Numbered from the stretch's first letter, positions 8,241-18,600 are shown. The stretch: 64,000 nucleotides of DNA from Methylomonas subterranea (GCF_024505185.1 NZ_JANIBJ010000004.1:1-64000), one strand, 5' to 3'. A program made the numbers and translations. The notes: generated by a model not told the origin, from the letters alone.

Positions 8241-8453
8241 CAGGACTGGGGCTTAAAAGCCTCGCGTCCGCTCAAGAATCCCGCAAGGCTGAAGTTTACA
8301 TCCTCCGGTCAAAGGGTAAAAATAAAAAGTCTTGCCAATAAGATGGGTGCCGGGTATGGTTATTCGATGGATGGATAGGCAAAGTGGCGATGAATTTCTT
8401 TACCTCCATACATTAAATGGGTCTTACCCTCACAACAATGGAGGAAACACTTT

Positions 8454-9500
8454 GTGAAGCTCTTTTCGGATGCATATACCGACGCGAGAACCTGTCTCGC
8501 TTCAGCAACATTCTCCAGCGAGAAAGGTTGGGACGGAGTTATCAAGGGACTGCGTAGCCTGGTGCGGCAGGATGGCTTGGTAAAGAGTAAGAGTGGCAGT
8601 CTTGGCGACCTGCGAAAACGGATTAAGTCCGACAGCAAAAGCGGTAAGGAGTGCGATGGAATCATCGCGGGCGCGGGCGCCTGGGGCAGCAACGGCGCGG
8701 TAGCGGACGACGCGACGGCCAAGAAGCTGGGTACTCTGAAGCTTTTACGCCATACCTACAGTCTGACCAGTCGGGGCTCGCATCAGGTGTGGATCGTGTC
8801 CACTCCCGCCGCGATGCGTGAATGGCCGGCGGATGCCTATTCAGGCAAGAGTCTTCTCACCGTCAAGGACAGTTTAAGCGATCTGTCCGAGCAGTTCAGC
8901 AGTGAAGCAAAGAAGAACCTGTCCAAGGCGACGCAGGAGGGTGGTGCTTGGTGTCATAAGGCCATGATTGTGGCCGGTGCCTGCCTCAAGGGCAAAGGCA
9001 AGGGGATTGAGATCATCAAGCGTTGGTTTGCCGACGAGGATAATCAGGGCGAAGCCGAGCTTGCCGCCATCGCCACGAAGCTGAACGCCGGCTTCAAGAA
9101 GCTTGCGGGGGCCATGAACAAAGGTCATGTAATCCTGACCGACGTCCCGGCCATACGCGGGGACACCACAAACAGGATTTGGCTGTCCGAAGCCGCCGCG
9201 GCGCCGGGTTCCGCCGCAACCGACGGTATCCGGGTCGTCTACATCGAAAGCGCCTTCTTCGCCGATCAGAACGTGTTGTCGGGTAAGAAGAACTGGACTC
9301 GCATCCTGGTTCACGAAATGACGCATGTGGAACTTGCTACGGCCGACGTCCGTTACGCCCACGATTCGTTGGGAATGAAGCCGGAAAAAAACAACTTCAG
9401 CACAGCCACCTGCCTCACCAATGCGGAAAGTTGGGCGTTTTTTGCCGCTGACTGCGCGGGCGCCGTGGACGTGGGCATTCGGAACAGCGTTCTGAAATGA
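8454..9500 (+). CDS. M35-like zinc metallopeptidase domain protein
   Basis: The 348-residue protein has a C-terminal peptidase signature of the M35/lysine-specific metallo-endopeptidase type: HEMTH near residue 288, followed about ten residues later by TADVRYAH, which supplies the third zinc-ligand aspartate and a tyrosine, then NAESWAFFAA near the end. There is no signal peptide or membrane segment. The N-terminal 200 residues contain no domain I recognise. The start is GTG with a strong GGAGGA site. The downstream lipoprotein-like gene overlaps by four bases. Secreted toxins and type VI effectors use this peptidase fold, so an effector role is possible, but no secretion gene is adjacent. 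Confidence 0.7.
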   Translation: MKLFSDAYTDARTCLASATFSSEKGWDGVIKGLRSLVRQDGLVKSKSGSLGDLRKRIKSDSKSGKECDGIIAGAGAWGSNGAVADDATAKKLGTLKLLRHTYSLTSRGSHQVWIVSTPAAMREWPADAYSGKSLLTVKDSLSDLSEQFSSEAKKNLSKATQEGGAWCHKAMIVAGACLKGKGKGIEIIKRWFADEDNQGEAELAAIATKLNAGFKKLAGAMNKGHVILTDVPAIRGDTTNRIWLSEAAAAPGSAATDGIRVVYIESAFFADQNVLSGKKNWTRILVHEMTHVELATADVRYAHDSLGMKPEKNNFSTATCLTNAESWAFFAADCAGAVDVGIRNSVLK

Positions 9501-9946
9501 TCACGGGTGCATATCGCAAGGCCTTGGCTTTAATCGCCCTGGTAATGATTTTCGCGTCGGCGTGCGAGGCTGATGTCCAGCCCTCCCCGACGCCAACAGC
9601 AAAGGAGAAGCCCATGTCAGGCTTGATGTCCAGCCGCCCGCGCATACCCCAGGTGGCTCCGGTAACGATCGGTGCCGTACGCTACGAACCGACAGTCCAG
9701 ACTAGCACGCCCGGCCCCGAGCATGCGCCGGGCGTGCTCGGCGCCTACGATGCGGCCACCGGTGTTCGGCTTTGGACGCTCCAGGTGTATACACAGCCGA
9801 TCGATACCCGGCTGGAGACCGACGTCCAGGAAGATCATATCAACAGCCTGACCGCGACGCCCGACGGTAAGCTGAGTATCGTCACCGAAACCGGTCTTCG
9901 TTACGAAGTCGATCCGGGCTCGCGAAGCGCTCACGCACTACCTTAG
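9497..9946 (+). CDS. Small lipoprotein-like partner of the M35-like peptidase
   Basis: This 149-residue protein starts with a hydrophobic signal (ALALIALVMIFASAC) whose last residue could be a lipidated cysteine; the lipobox ASAC is weak. A proline-rich stretch follows, then a segment LGAYDAATGVRLWTLQVY that resembles one blade of a PQQ/beta-propeller repeat and a second strand pair near LTATPDGKLSIVTETG. ATGA overlap with the peptidase gene shows co-expression. An envelope protein paired with a peptidase fits an immunity protein, but this is inference; no characterised family was recognised. Confidence 0.6.
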   Translation: MITGAYRKALALIALVMIFASACEADVQPSPTPTAKEKPMSGLMSSRPRIPQVAPVTIGAVRYEPTVQTSTPGPEHAPGVLGAYDAATGVRLWTLQVYTQPIDTRLETDVQEDHINSLTATPDGKLSIVTETGLRYEVDPGSRSAHALP

Positions 9947-10291
9947 CAAGGTTCCGTGCTCAGGCGGTATTGAGTCGTCATGAACGTTTCAACCATGGGT
10001 AAAAGTTTGCCCAAACGTTTAGAGCGGGTTGAATAAGCCGCCCGGCGCCAGATCCGGATTTGAAGCGATGTCGCCGTTGGAGATGCTTTTGTCGTAATTG
10101 TGTTCGCTCTGCGCGCGGAACAGGTGAAACCGGCATAACCGCCTTACATCCTCCTCATCCTCAATAAGTCACGGCGATCCGTTGCGTATGACAGACCGAT
10201 TAATGCCATTGTTATACACGCCTAATTCCACTTGGCGGGCTCCCCGAATGCCGTCCGCCGACCCTCATGATTTACCGGCTATCGCGCGGCC
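9947..10291. other. Intergenic region between lipoprotein and sensor genes
   Basis: Apart from a short protein-like remnant on the minus strand (10019-10135), nothing is recognised. The lower part is low in stops by chance and shows no clear promoter or terminator. Confidence 0.4.
10019..10135 (-). pseudogene. Possible 3' remnant of an unidentified gene
   Basis: On the minus strand, a frame ending in TAA at 10019 encodes about 38 residues, CRFHLFRAQSEHNYDKSISN followed by GDIASNPDLAPGGLFNPL. The composition and its ending read like a genuine protein C-terminus, but nothing upstream is in frame and I cannot name a family. It may mark DNA lost on insertion of the neighbouring peptidase pair. 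Confidence 0.3.
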
Positions 10292-11974
10292 ATGATACGT
10301 AAAGCCCTGCTTTCGCTGCCGGCCAGATTCTTGGTGCCCTTGCTGTTCGGCGTTGCCGCCCTGTTGGCGGTCGCCGTCAATTATCGCTTGCTGGTCGAGC
10401 AATATGCCGAAACCATACTGTTTAGCGAGCAAAAGCGGCTGCGGGAACATTTGCGGATAGAACAAAGCCGGCTGCAACTTGAATGGGTGCGGGGGAACCG
10501 CTTGCAGGCGCAACGGCTGATTTCCGAATTGCCGTTGCTGAGCGGCATCACGCATGCCTGGTTGGTGGACGGAGCGGGCAGTATTGTGGCGGCCTTGTCC
10601 GGGGCGGAAACCGGGCAGCCGTTGAGCGGCATTCCGAGCGAACAGGCGCCGAGTTTACGCGCGGGCATGCCGCCGGAAGCTTTCGCCTGGCATCCCGACA
10701 TTCGTATTCGCGCCATCCCGGGCGAACAGGCCTTGCTGGGCGAAGTCGGCATTCGGCCCGACCTGGTTTTGCGGCTGAGGCTGGACTTGACGCCGGCCCT
10801 GGCCGAACGGTCGGCGTTGGGACAAGCCCATTTGCTCAGGCATGCCGGACTGATCGTAGTACTGACTCTATTGCTGGGCGGTTTGTTGCATGTTTTGTGG
10901 TTTCGCCGCGCCGCGCATCTGACGGCAACCGCCATTGCCATGAGCAAGGGCGATTTAGACTTGCGCGCGCATCTGCGGGGGGGCGACGAACTGGCCGCGA
11001 TTGGCGCGGCGCTGGATAGTCTGGCCGCCAATCAACAACGTTATCAGGCCGAGTTGCGGCAGTTGCTGCGTAAACTGGAAACCCTTGCCAATGCCTCTCC
11101 GGTGTTGTTTTGGTCTTCACGCCCGGACATGAGCTGTAAATGGTTCAATCAACGCTGGCTGGATTTTACCGGCCGCACGCTGGAGCAGGAACAAGGCCAC
11201 GGCTGGCTGGAAAATATACACCCCGAGGATGCCGAGCGGTTTTGGACGCTATATGCCCGTGCCTTCGCGGCGCGCGAGGCTTTTTTCCTGGAACATCGCT
11301 TGCGCCGTCATGACGGCGAATACCGCTGGCTGCTCAATCAAGCCATGCCGCGTTACGACGCCGACGGTCATTTTTTGGGCTATATCGGTTCCTGTCTGGA
11401 TATCAGCGAGCAAACGCAACTGCATCGGCGCCTGGCCGACAGCGAAGCTTATTACCGTTATCTGTTCGAGCACAATCCGGCGCCCATGCTGATATTCGAC
11501 CGGGAAGAATTGCGGTTGATGTCGGTGAATGAAGCGTTTTTGGAACACTACGGCTATAGCCGGGCGGAAGCGCAACAACTCAATCTGACGGATTTATATC
11601 CCGCTTCCGAACAGCCCGCCGTGCTCAGTCTGGCGCGGGACTTGACCTTTGACGGCGAGTGGCACCACCGCAAGAAAAACGGCGACTTTATCGATGTCGT
11701 CACCCACGCCCACGATCTGGTCTATGCCGAGCGCGGTTGCAGAGTCATGGTGATCGGCGACATCACCGAACGCAAGCGGGCGGAATTGATTCTGTACCAA
11801 CGCAATCGGGAACTGGAGCGCTTTAATGTAGCCTCGGTGGACCGGGAACTGGCGATGATAGATTTAAAGCGGCGCATCAATGCGCTAGCGGAGCAACTCG
11901 GACAGTCGCCGCCCTACGATCTGAGTTTTACCGAGAGCGGGATTGACCGGTCCGAATCCGGGCCTTCCTCATGA
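10292..11974 (+). CDS. Membrane sensor with HAMP and two PAS domains, no output domain
   Basis: The 560-residue protein has two transmembrane helices (about residues 10-30 and 190-210) enclosing a periplasmic sensing region, then a HAMP-like linker (about 210-260, AIAMSKGDLDLRAH) and two PAS domains (about 270-385 and 390-505, each ending in DISEQ or DITERK). A short coiled tail follows. There is no kinase, GGDEF, EAL or effector module. The stop overlaps the start of the following histidine kinase (ATGA), so the sensor probably feeds that kinase, perhaps by direct contact. The ligand is unknown. Confidence 0.8.
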   Translation: MIRKALLSLPARFLVPLLFGVAALLAVAVNYRLLVEQYAETILFSEQKRLREHLRIEQSRLQLEWVRGNRLQAQRLISELPLLSGITHAWLVDGAGSIVAALSGAETGQPLSGIPSEQAPSLRAGMPPEAFAWHPDIRIRAIPGEQALLGEVGIRPDLVLRLRLDLTPALAERSALGQAHLLRHAGLIVVLTLLLGGLLHVLWFRRAAHLTATAIAMSKGDLDLRAHLRGGDELAAIGAALDSLAANQQRYQAELRQLLRKLETLANASPVLFWSSRPDMSCKWFNQRWLDFTGRTLEQEQGHGWLENIHPEDAERFWTLYARAFAAREAFFLEHRLRRHDGEYRWLLNQAMPRYDADGHFLGYIGSCLDISEQTQLHRRLADSEAYYRYLFEHNPAPMLIFDREELRLMSVNEAFLEHYGYSRAEAQQLNLTDLYPASEQPAVLSLARDLTFDGEWHHRKKNGDFIDVVTHAHDLVYAERGCRVMVIGDITERKRAELILYQRNRELERFNVASVDRELAMIDLKRRINALAEQLGQSPPYDLSFTESGIDRSESGPSS

Positions 11975-14967
11975 CTATGTCGCGGCGCCAGCGTTACATC
12001 GTTCTGGCCTGTCTAGGCTATGTGGCGCTGGCGCTGGCCTGGATATTTCTTTCCGACCAATTGTTGCCCGCCTTGATCGATATGGCTGCCGTGGTTTGGC
12101 TGTCGTCCGCCAAGGGCGTGTTGTTTGTGCTGCTGAGCGGATTGGGCTTTTATTTCGTGTTGCAGGGGGTGCCGCCCGCCCTTGACGAGCCCGAGGCGGA
12201 TTATTCCCTGCTACAAGTGTTTGCCGCTCAACGCCTGCCCGGCTGGCTGGTGTATGTGCTGATGGCGGCCTTGGTGAGCATGGTGCAAATAGTCTACAGC
12301 CGGATTGCGGAAATATTCGACCATGCGCCGCTGCTGGTTTTATTCATGTTGCCGGTGATAGTTTCCGCCTTGCTGGGCGGACTTTGGCCGGGTTTGCTGG
12401 CGACCGCCGCGGTTGCCGTTGCATCGATCTACAACATGCAACCGGTTGGCCTGTTTGAGATCGGCAACCGGCTCGGCTTGTTTCATTGGAGTCTGTTGCT
12501 TGTTGACGGCCTCACCGTCAGTCTGATCAGCGAAGCCATGCACTCGGCCAGACGCCGGGATGTTCAGCGCAGACGGCAATTGGAACAGGCCTCCGAGGAA
12601 TTAAGCGCTAGCGAAGCGCGGTTTCGGCGTTTGTTTCAGGAAGCGCCGGTGGCCATGGCCTTGATTGACAAACAGCAGTACATCGCGGCGCGTAATCTTC
12701 GCTTCGACTCGCTGTTCGGCTACGAACCGACCGAACTGACCAGTCTGAGGGATTGGTGGCCCAGAGCTTACCCAGACCCGCATTATCGGGCCCAAGTCAA
12801 GGCGGAATGGGTCGGCGGCATGCGGGCGGCGCTCGAGCGGACCGACGATGTGCAGGGCGGCGAATATCGGGTGAGCTGCGCGAACGGCAGCGAAAAGCGG
12901 GTGCTGATTTACGCAATAAGCCTGCTGGATGGCATGTTGTTCAGTTTTTTGGATGTCACCGAATTCCGTCTGGTTGAACAGCGGCTGGGGTTATGGATGG
13001 AATCCTTCGAACAGGCTCAGGTCGGCTTGATCATTTCCGACGCCCAGGCCAACACTATCAGTCTGGTGAATCCGGCTTTTGCCCGGCAACGCGGCTACGG
13101 CCCCCACGAAATGACCGGCATGCCCCTGGCCCGCTTGTTTCCCATGGAACGGCAGAACGATATGCGGCACATCTTGCATGCCTTGAGCAAGAACGCGCAC
13201 GGGGTGTTCGAAACCGAGCATGTCAGAAAGGACGGCAGCCGTTTTCCGGTGCTGGTTGACGTTACGGTGTTGAGAAATCCGCAACAGCAGCCGCTGACGC
13301 GAGTGGCATTCGTGTTCGACTTGACCGAACGCAAGGCCGCCGAGCAAGCCTTGGCGGCGGTCCGGGCCCACTCGGCCGAGCAACAGGCCAGAGCCCGTCT
13401 GGCGCTGTTAAACCAAATGCAGGATGCCAATCTGGCCCGCTTGCGGGCCGAATCCGCCTTGGCCGCCCTGCGGGAAAGCGAGTCCCGCTTCAAGCTGTTT
13501 ATCGATTATGCGCCGGCTGCCCTGGCGATGTTCGATCGCGACATGCGCTATTTGGCCTTCAGCCGGCGCTGGCTGGACGACTATCGATTGGGCGAGCGGG
13601 ATTTATTCGGGTTGAGCCATTACGATGTGTTCCCGGAAATCGATGACCGCTTTAAGGCTATTCACCAACGCGGCATGAACGGCGAAATCGTCCGCATGGA
13701 AGAGGATTGCTTTCGGCGACACGATGGCGGCCAACAATGGTTGCGCTGGGAGGTAAGGCCCTGGTACCTGGATTCCGGCGGCGTGGGCGGCATCGTGATC
13801 TTTTCCGAGGACATCAGCGCGCGGCTGGCGGCCAAATCCGCGCTGCTGGACAGTGAAGCCCGTCTGCGCGCCCTGATCGGCACCATCCCCGACCTGATCT
13901 TTTTAAAGGATGTAAACGGGGTATATTTGTTGTGCAATCCTGTTTTGCAGCGGCTGGTCGGCGCGCCGGAATGCGATATTATCGGTCGTACCGATTTCGA
14001 TTTTTTCGACGCCGATCAAGCGGCGTCCTTCCGCGCCAACGATAAGCGCGCACTCGAGGCCGCGGTTCCGGTGGTCAACGAGGAGTGGCTGACTTTCGCC
14101 GAAGACGGCTATCGCGGCTTGTTCCAAACCGTGAAAACCCGGGTCGAGAATGCGGATGGGCAGTTGATAGGCATACTCGGTATCGGGCGCGATATCACCG
14201 TGTTGCGTCAGGCGGAACAGAGCCTGCGGCTAAGTAATGTCGACTTGGAGGCCAGGGTGGCGGAGAGAACCGCCGAGCTCGAAGCGTTGAATCAATCGCT
14301 GGAAAGCTTTGTGTATTCGGTGTCGCACGATTTGAAGGCGCCATTAAGGGGCATAGAAGGTTACAGTCAATTGCTGAAGGAAGACTATGGCGCCAGCCTG
14401 GACGAAGACGGGCGTTTTTTTATCGCCAACATTCGCACCGGCGTGGCGCGGATGAGCGAATTGATCGACGATCTGTTAGCCTATTCCCGCATGGAAAGGC
14501 GTAAGCTGGAGACGCTGCCGCTGGATTTGGCCGCCTTGATCGAGCAACTGCTGGCGGAGAAAGCCGACGATATCGCGGCGGCCGGCGCCGAAATCGTTAC
14601 CGACCTATCGTCCGTTTACGTGCAGGCCGACAGCAACGGTTTGGGCTTGGTCATGCGCAATTTGTTGGAAAATGCCCTCAAATTCAGCGCCAACAGCCTG
14701 CCGCCCCGCATCGAGATCAGCCTCGGTCGGCGGGGCGACCACGCCCTGGTACGGATTGCCGACAACGGTATCGGTTTCGATATGGCTTATCACGAACGGA
14801 TTTTCGAGATTTTTCAGCGCTTGCACCGGCAGGAAGATTATCCCGGTACCGGCATAGGCCTGGCCTTGGTCAAAAAGGCCATGCAACGCATGGGCGGCGA
14901 GGTGTGGGCCGAAAGCGCGCCGGGCCAGGGGGCGCGGTTTTATTTGCAACTGCCGGCGGTCGCTTAG
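11971..14967 (+). CDS. Multi-PAS membrane histidine kinase
   Basis: At 998 residues, this begins with several membrane helices (about 10-30, 40-60, 88-110, 120-170), then four PAS domains (approximately 210-335, 340-455, 500-620 and 630-750), a coiled-coil with VAERTAELEALNQSLE, a HisKA domain with the phospho-acceptor in VSHDLKAPLRGIEGY, and an HATPase domain with NLLENALKF, DNGIGFD and GTGIGLAL. The dimerisation/catalytic type resembles phytochrome-like kinases that signal to single-domain CheY-like regulators; just such a regulator is encoded next. It overlaps the upstream sensor by four bases. Confidence 0.9.
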   Translation: MTMSRRQRYIVLACLGYVALALAWIFLSDQLLPALIDMAAVVWLSSAKGVLFVLLSGLGFYFVLQGVPPALDEPEADYSLLQVFAAQRLPGWLVYVLMAALVSMVQIVYSRIAEIFDHAPLLVLFMLPVIVSALLGGLWPGLLATAAVAVASIYNMQPVGLFEIGNRLGLFHWSLLLVDGLTVSLISEAMHSARRRDVQRRRQLEQASEELSASEARFRRLFQEAPVAMALIDKQQYIAARNLRFDSLFGYEPTELTSLRDWWPRAYPDPHYRAQVKAEWVGGMRAALERTDDVQGGEYRVSCANGSEKRVLIYAISLLDGMLFSFLDVTEFRLVEQRLGLWMESFEQAQVGLIISDAQANTISLVNPAFARQRGYGPHEMTGMPLARLFPMERQNDMRHILHALSKNAHGVFETEHVRKDGSRFPVLVDVTVLRNPQQQPLTRVAFVFDLTERKAAEQALAAVRAHSAEQQARARLALLNQMQDANLARLRAESALAALRESESRFKLFIDYAPAALAMFDRDMRYLAFSRRWLDDYRLGERDLFGLSHYDVFPEIDDRFKAIHQRGMNGEIVRMEEDCFRRHDGGQQWLRWEVRPWYLDSGGVGGIVIFSEDISARLAAKSALLDSEARLRALIGTIPDLIFLKDVNGVYLLCNPVLQRLVGAPECDIIGRTDFDFFDADQAASFRANDKRALEAAVPVVNEEWLTFAEDGYRGLFQTVKTRVENADGQLIGILGIGRDITVLRQAEQSLRLSNVDLEARVAERTAELEALNQSLESFVYSVSHDLKAPLRGIEGYSQLLKEDYGASLDEDGRFFIANIRTGVARMSELIDDLLAYSRMERRKLETLPLDLAALIEQLLAEKADDIAAAGAEIVTDLSSVYVQADSNGLGLVMRNLLENALKFSANSLPPRIEISLGRRGDHALVRIADNGIGFDMAYHERIFEIFQRLHRQEDYPGTGIGLALVKKAMQRMGGEVWAESAPGQGARFYLQLPAVA

Positions 14968-15030
14968 ATTGATGTTATCGGCGCACAAAAACTTTCAGCG
15001 TTGCCAAGTGCGACGCAAGGCTTGCTACCC

Positions 15031-15456
15031 ATGACTGCCTATCCACCCATTCTGTTGGTCGAGGATAATCCCGTCGATGTCGATTTGACTTTGCGGGCCT
15101 TTAAACGCCGCAAGCTGGCCAATGAAGTATTGGTGGCGCGCGACGGCGAGGAAGCCTTGGCCTGGATTCCGCGCTGGGAAGCCGGCGAGGCCTTGCCGAC
15201 CGTCATATTGCTGGACTTGAATATGCCGCGGGTCGACGGCTTGAGCGTGCTGCGGGTCCTGAAAACCCATCCGCGCCTGCGCAGCGTACCGGTGGTGATT
15301 TTGACCACCTCCAAGGAAGACCGGGATGTCTCAACCGCTTACGACTTGGGGGCCAATTCCTATATCGTCAAACCGGTGGAGTTCGATAAATTCATGGAAG
15401 TGGCCCAGCAAATCGAATTGTATTGGTGCGTGTTTAATGAAATGCCCCGCGTATGA
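15031..15456 (+). CDS. Single-domain response regulator (Rcp1/CheY-like)
   Basis: The 141-residue protein is a lone receiver. The acidic pocket is in LLVEDNPVDVDL, the phospho-acceptor aspartate in VILLDLNMPRVDG, the threonine in ILTTSKEDRD and the lysine in YIVKPVEF. This subtype usually receives phosphate from kinases with the VSHDLKAPLR-type HisKA encoded just upstream. I take the ATG at 15031 as the start; the frame continues to a TTG at 15001. There is no output domain, so it probably acts through protein contact, possibly with the adjacent GGDEF-EAL protein. Confidence 0.88.
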   Translation: MTAYPPILLVEDNPVDVDLTLRAFKRRKLANEVLVARDGEEALAWIPRWEAGEALPTVILLDLNMPRVDGLSVLRVLKTHPRLRSVPVVILTTSKEDRDVSTAYDLGANSYIVKPVEFDKFMEVAQQIELYWCVFNEMPRV

Positions 15457-15471
15457 ACTGTTCCAGGTTTT

Positions 15472-15530
15472 TTATATCCCTCACCCTAGCCCTCTCCCGG
15501 AGGGAGAGGGAACGGAATGCGGAAATTATT
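15472..15530. repeat. CTCTCCC-type palindromic repeat
   Basis: TATATCCCTCACCCTAGC is followed by the hairpin CCCTCTCCCGGAGGGAGAGGG (at about 15490-15510) and then GAACGGAATGCGGAAATTAT. It belongs to the same family as the elements at 3738, 26642, 51255 and 55228. In this copy the purine run GGAGGGAGAGGG lies just ahead of an ATG that is in frame with the downstream gene. Confidence 0.75.
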
Positions 15531-15624
15531 TTTGGCGAAATCCTTATTCGCCCGTTATGTTGATGCTTTTCATGTGTTCCCACGGGCCATGCCTCCGCTC
15601 GGCTCCCGCTCCGGTTGCAGTGCC

Positions 15625-18600
15625 ATGAAAGTGCTGTATATCGAAGATTCGGCCAGCGATGCGGATCTTACCGCCCGCGCGTTAAGAAAGTCGGCTCCCG
15701 GGATAGAGCTGGATATCGCCAACACGCTGGCGGCCGGATTGGCGAGGCTGGCGCAACAGCAAGGCTATGATGTGGTGCTGTCCGATCTGTCGCTGCCCGA
15801 CGGCAGCGGCCTGGACGCCCTGGCCTATGTGCGGGAAAAGCAATTGCCGTCGGCGGTGGTGATAGTCACCGGCTCCGGCGATCAGGACGCCGCGATTGCG
15901 GCGCTGAAGGCCGGCGCCGACGACTATTTGGTCAAGCGGGAGCACTATTTAAGCAGGTTGCCCGCCGCGCTGGAACAGGTGGTGGCGAGGTTCAGGGAGC
16001 ATGTCGATCGCAATCGCCGCATACTCAGGGTACTGCAGGTCGAGCACAATACTTTCGACAGCGATTTGACCCGGCGGCATTTGGCGCAGCACGCGCCGCA
16101 TATCCGCCTCACGCTGGCGGTGACGGCCGATGACGCGTTGCGGCTGATGGGCGATGCCGGCAAGACAACGGATTTCGACGTAGTATTGGTCGATTATCGT
16201 TTGCCGGGCATGGACGGCCTGGAGTTGGCCAAAATTCTGCGGCACGAACGCGGCCTGGATGTGGCCATCGTCTTGGTGTCCGGCCAAGGCAGCGAGGAAG
16301 TGGCCGCCCGGGCGCTGCAGTTGGGGGTGGATGATTATCTGGCCAAGCATGAGGGTTATCTGTACGAACTGCCTGCAACCCTGGAAAAAGTGGCCCATCA
16401 AGTCGAATTGAACCGCGAGCGCGTGATGTTGAAACAGACCGCCAAGCGTCTGTCGCGGGTTTTGGCGGCCAGTCCCACCATACTCTACAACCTGCGATTT
16501 TCGGATCGGCACCTGGTGACCAGCTGGGTCAGCGACAATATTCAGCGTCAGTTGGGATATACCCCGGAGCAGGCCATGGGAGCGGATTGGTGGTTGACCC
16601 ATCTGCATCCGGACGATCTGCCAAAAGTCATCGAATATCAAGCCAAACTGATGAGAGACGGTCACCTGATCCACGAATACCGTTTCAGGCATGCGGACGG
16701 GCATTGGATGTGGGTGCGCGACGAGTTGCGCCTGATCCGGGACGGCGGCGGCGAGCCGATCGAAATCGTCGGCGCCTGGCTGGATATCAGCGAACAGAAG
16801 CGCACGGAAGCCCTGCGTTTGGCCCGTCAGGCAGCCTTGGACAGCATAGTCGCCAATCGGCCGCTGTCGCTGATTCTGGACGATATCGCCCGGCGGGTGG
16901 AGGCCATTTACCCAGACATGCGGGTTTCGGTTTTGCTGGTCGATCCCGTCAACGGCCGACTGACCCATGGCGCGGCACCGAGTCTGCCGGACTTTTACAA
17001 TCAAGCGGTGGAGCAACTGGAGCCGAAGTTGGGGCGGGGTTCCTGCGGAACCGCTGCCTGGTTGGGCGAAGCGGTCATAGTGACCGATATCGAACAGCAT
17101 CCTTATTGGGCGGAGTATCTGGATCTGGCCCGCCGGGCCGGTCTGGGGGCCTGTTGGTCGGTGCCGTTTAAAGACGAGGCGGGGCGGGTCTTGGGCACTT
17201 TCGGGATTTATCACGCCGGCAAGCGCGAACCGATCGCCGAGCAATTGGAGCTGATCGGCGAATTTGCCCGTATCGCCGCCTTGGCGGTACAAAAAGTGCG
17301 CGCCACGGAAACCCTGCGTCAGGCCGCGGCGGTATTCGACTCGACTCGCGAAGGCATTTTGATTACCGATCTGCAACCGCGCATCGTGGCCATCAATCGG
17401 GCGTATACCGAAATTACCGGTTACGGCGAAGCCGAATCCCTGGGCAAAAACCCCAACCTGATCCGCTCCGGCCGCCACGACAAACTGTTTTACCAAAACC
17501 TGTGGCATAAATTGTCGAGCAAGGGGCATTGGCAGGGCGAAATCTGGAACCGGCGCAAAAACGGCGAGTTTTATCCGCAGTGGTTGACCATCAATACCGT
17601 TTTCGACGAAAAGGGTCAGCCGTGCCAATACGTCGGCGTTTTCAGGGATATCTCGGAAATCAAGGAGTCCGAAGCTCGGCTGGAGCGTCTGGCCCACTTC
17701 GATACCTTGACCGATCTGCCCAACCGTCTGCTGGCGCGGTCGCGCCTGCAACACGCGGTCGAGCGCGCCGAGCGGCACGGGCATAAGGTGGGCGTGCTGT
17801 ATCTGGATTTGGATAGATTCAAGACGGTCAACGATAGTCTGGGGCATCCGAGCGGCGATGAGTTGCTGGGTTTACTGGCCGGCCGCCTGAACAAGCGCCT
17901 GCGTGATGAGGATACCCTGGCCCGCCTGGGCGGAGACGAATTCTTGCTGGTACTGGAGCATATCGAATCGCCGGTGACCGCCGCCACGGTGGCGCAATCC
18001 GTCATCGATCTGTTGTTGCCGCCGTTTCGGTTATCCGGCGGGCAGGAGATTTTTCTGGGGGTTAGTATCGGTATCAGCATCTACCCGGACGATGCCGGCG
18101 GCGTCACCGAATTGATACAGCACGCCGATATGGCCATGTATCTGGCCAAACAGGAGGGGCGCAATACCTATCGCTTCCACACCCAGGCCTTGAGCGATGC
18201 CGCCAGCCAGCGGCTCCAGCTGGAAACTCGCTTGCGCCGGGCATTGGCCGACGGCGAGTTCGTGCTGCACTATCAGTTGTTGATCGATGCTCAAACCGAA
18301 GCGCCCATCGGCGTCGAGGCGTTGGTGCGCTGGCAGCCGCCGGCCGAAGCCATGGTGCCGCCCGCCGCGTTCATTCCGCTCGCCGAGGAAACCGGGCTGA
18401 TCGTGCCGTTGGGCGAATGGGTGTTGCAACACGCCTGTCAACAGGGCCGGGCCTGGATCGATGCCGGTTTGCCGGCCATGATCATCGCGGTGAATTTATC
18501 GGTGCGGCAGTTCCAATCCGGCAATCTGGTGGATTTGGTGCGGCGGGTTTTGGCCGATTCGGGTTTTCCGGCCGATCGTCTGGAACTGGAGCTGACCGAA

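Noticed and set aside
8360-8722. 120-residue minus-strand frame at the start of the M35-like gene
   Set aside because: Serine/proline-rich antisense shadow without ribosome site or family match.
11943-12185. Frame bridging the PAS sensor and kinase genes
   Set aside because: Lies in another frame over the well-supported overlap; no start signal.
15949-17847. 632-residue open frame antisense to the GGDEF-EAL gene
   Set aside because: It is a compositional shadow of the GC-rich coding strand; the sense frame has several complete domains and the antisense protein resembles nothing.
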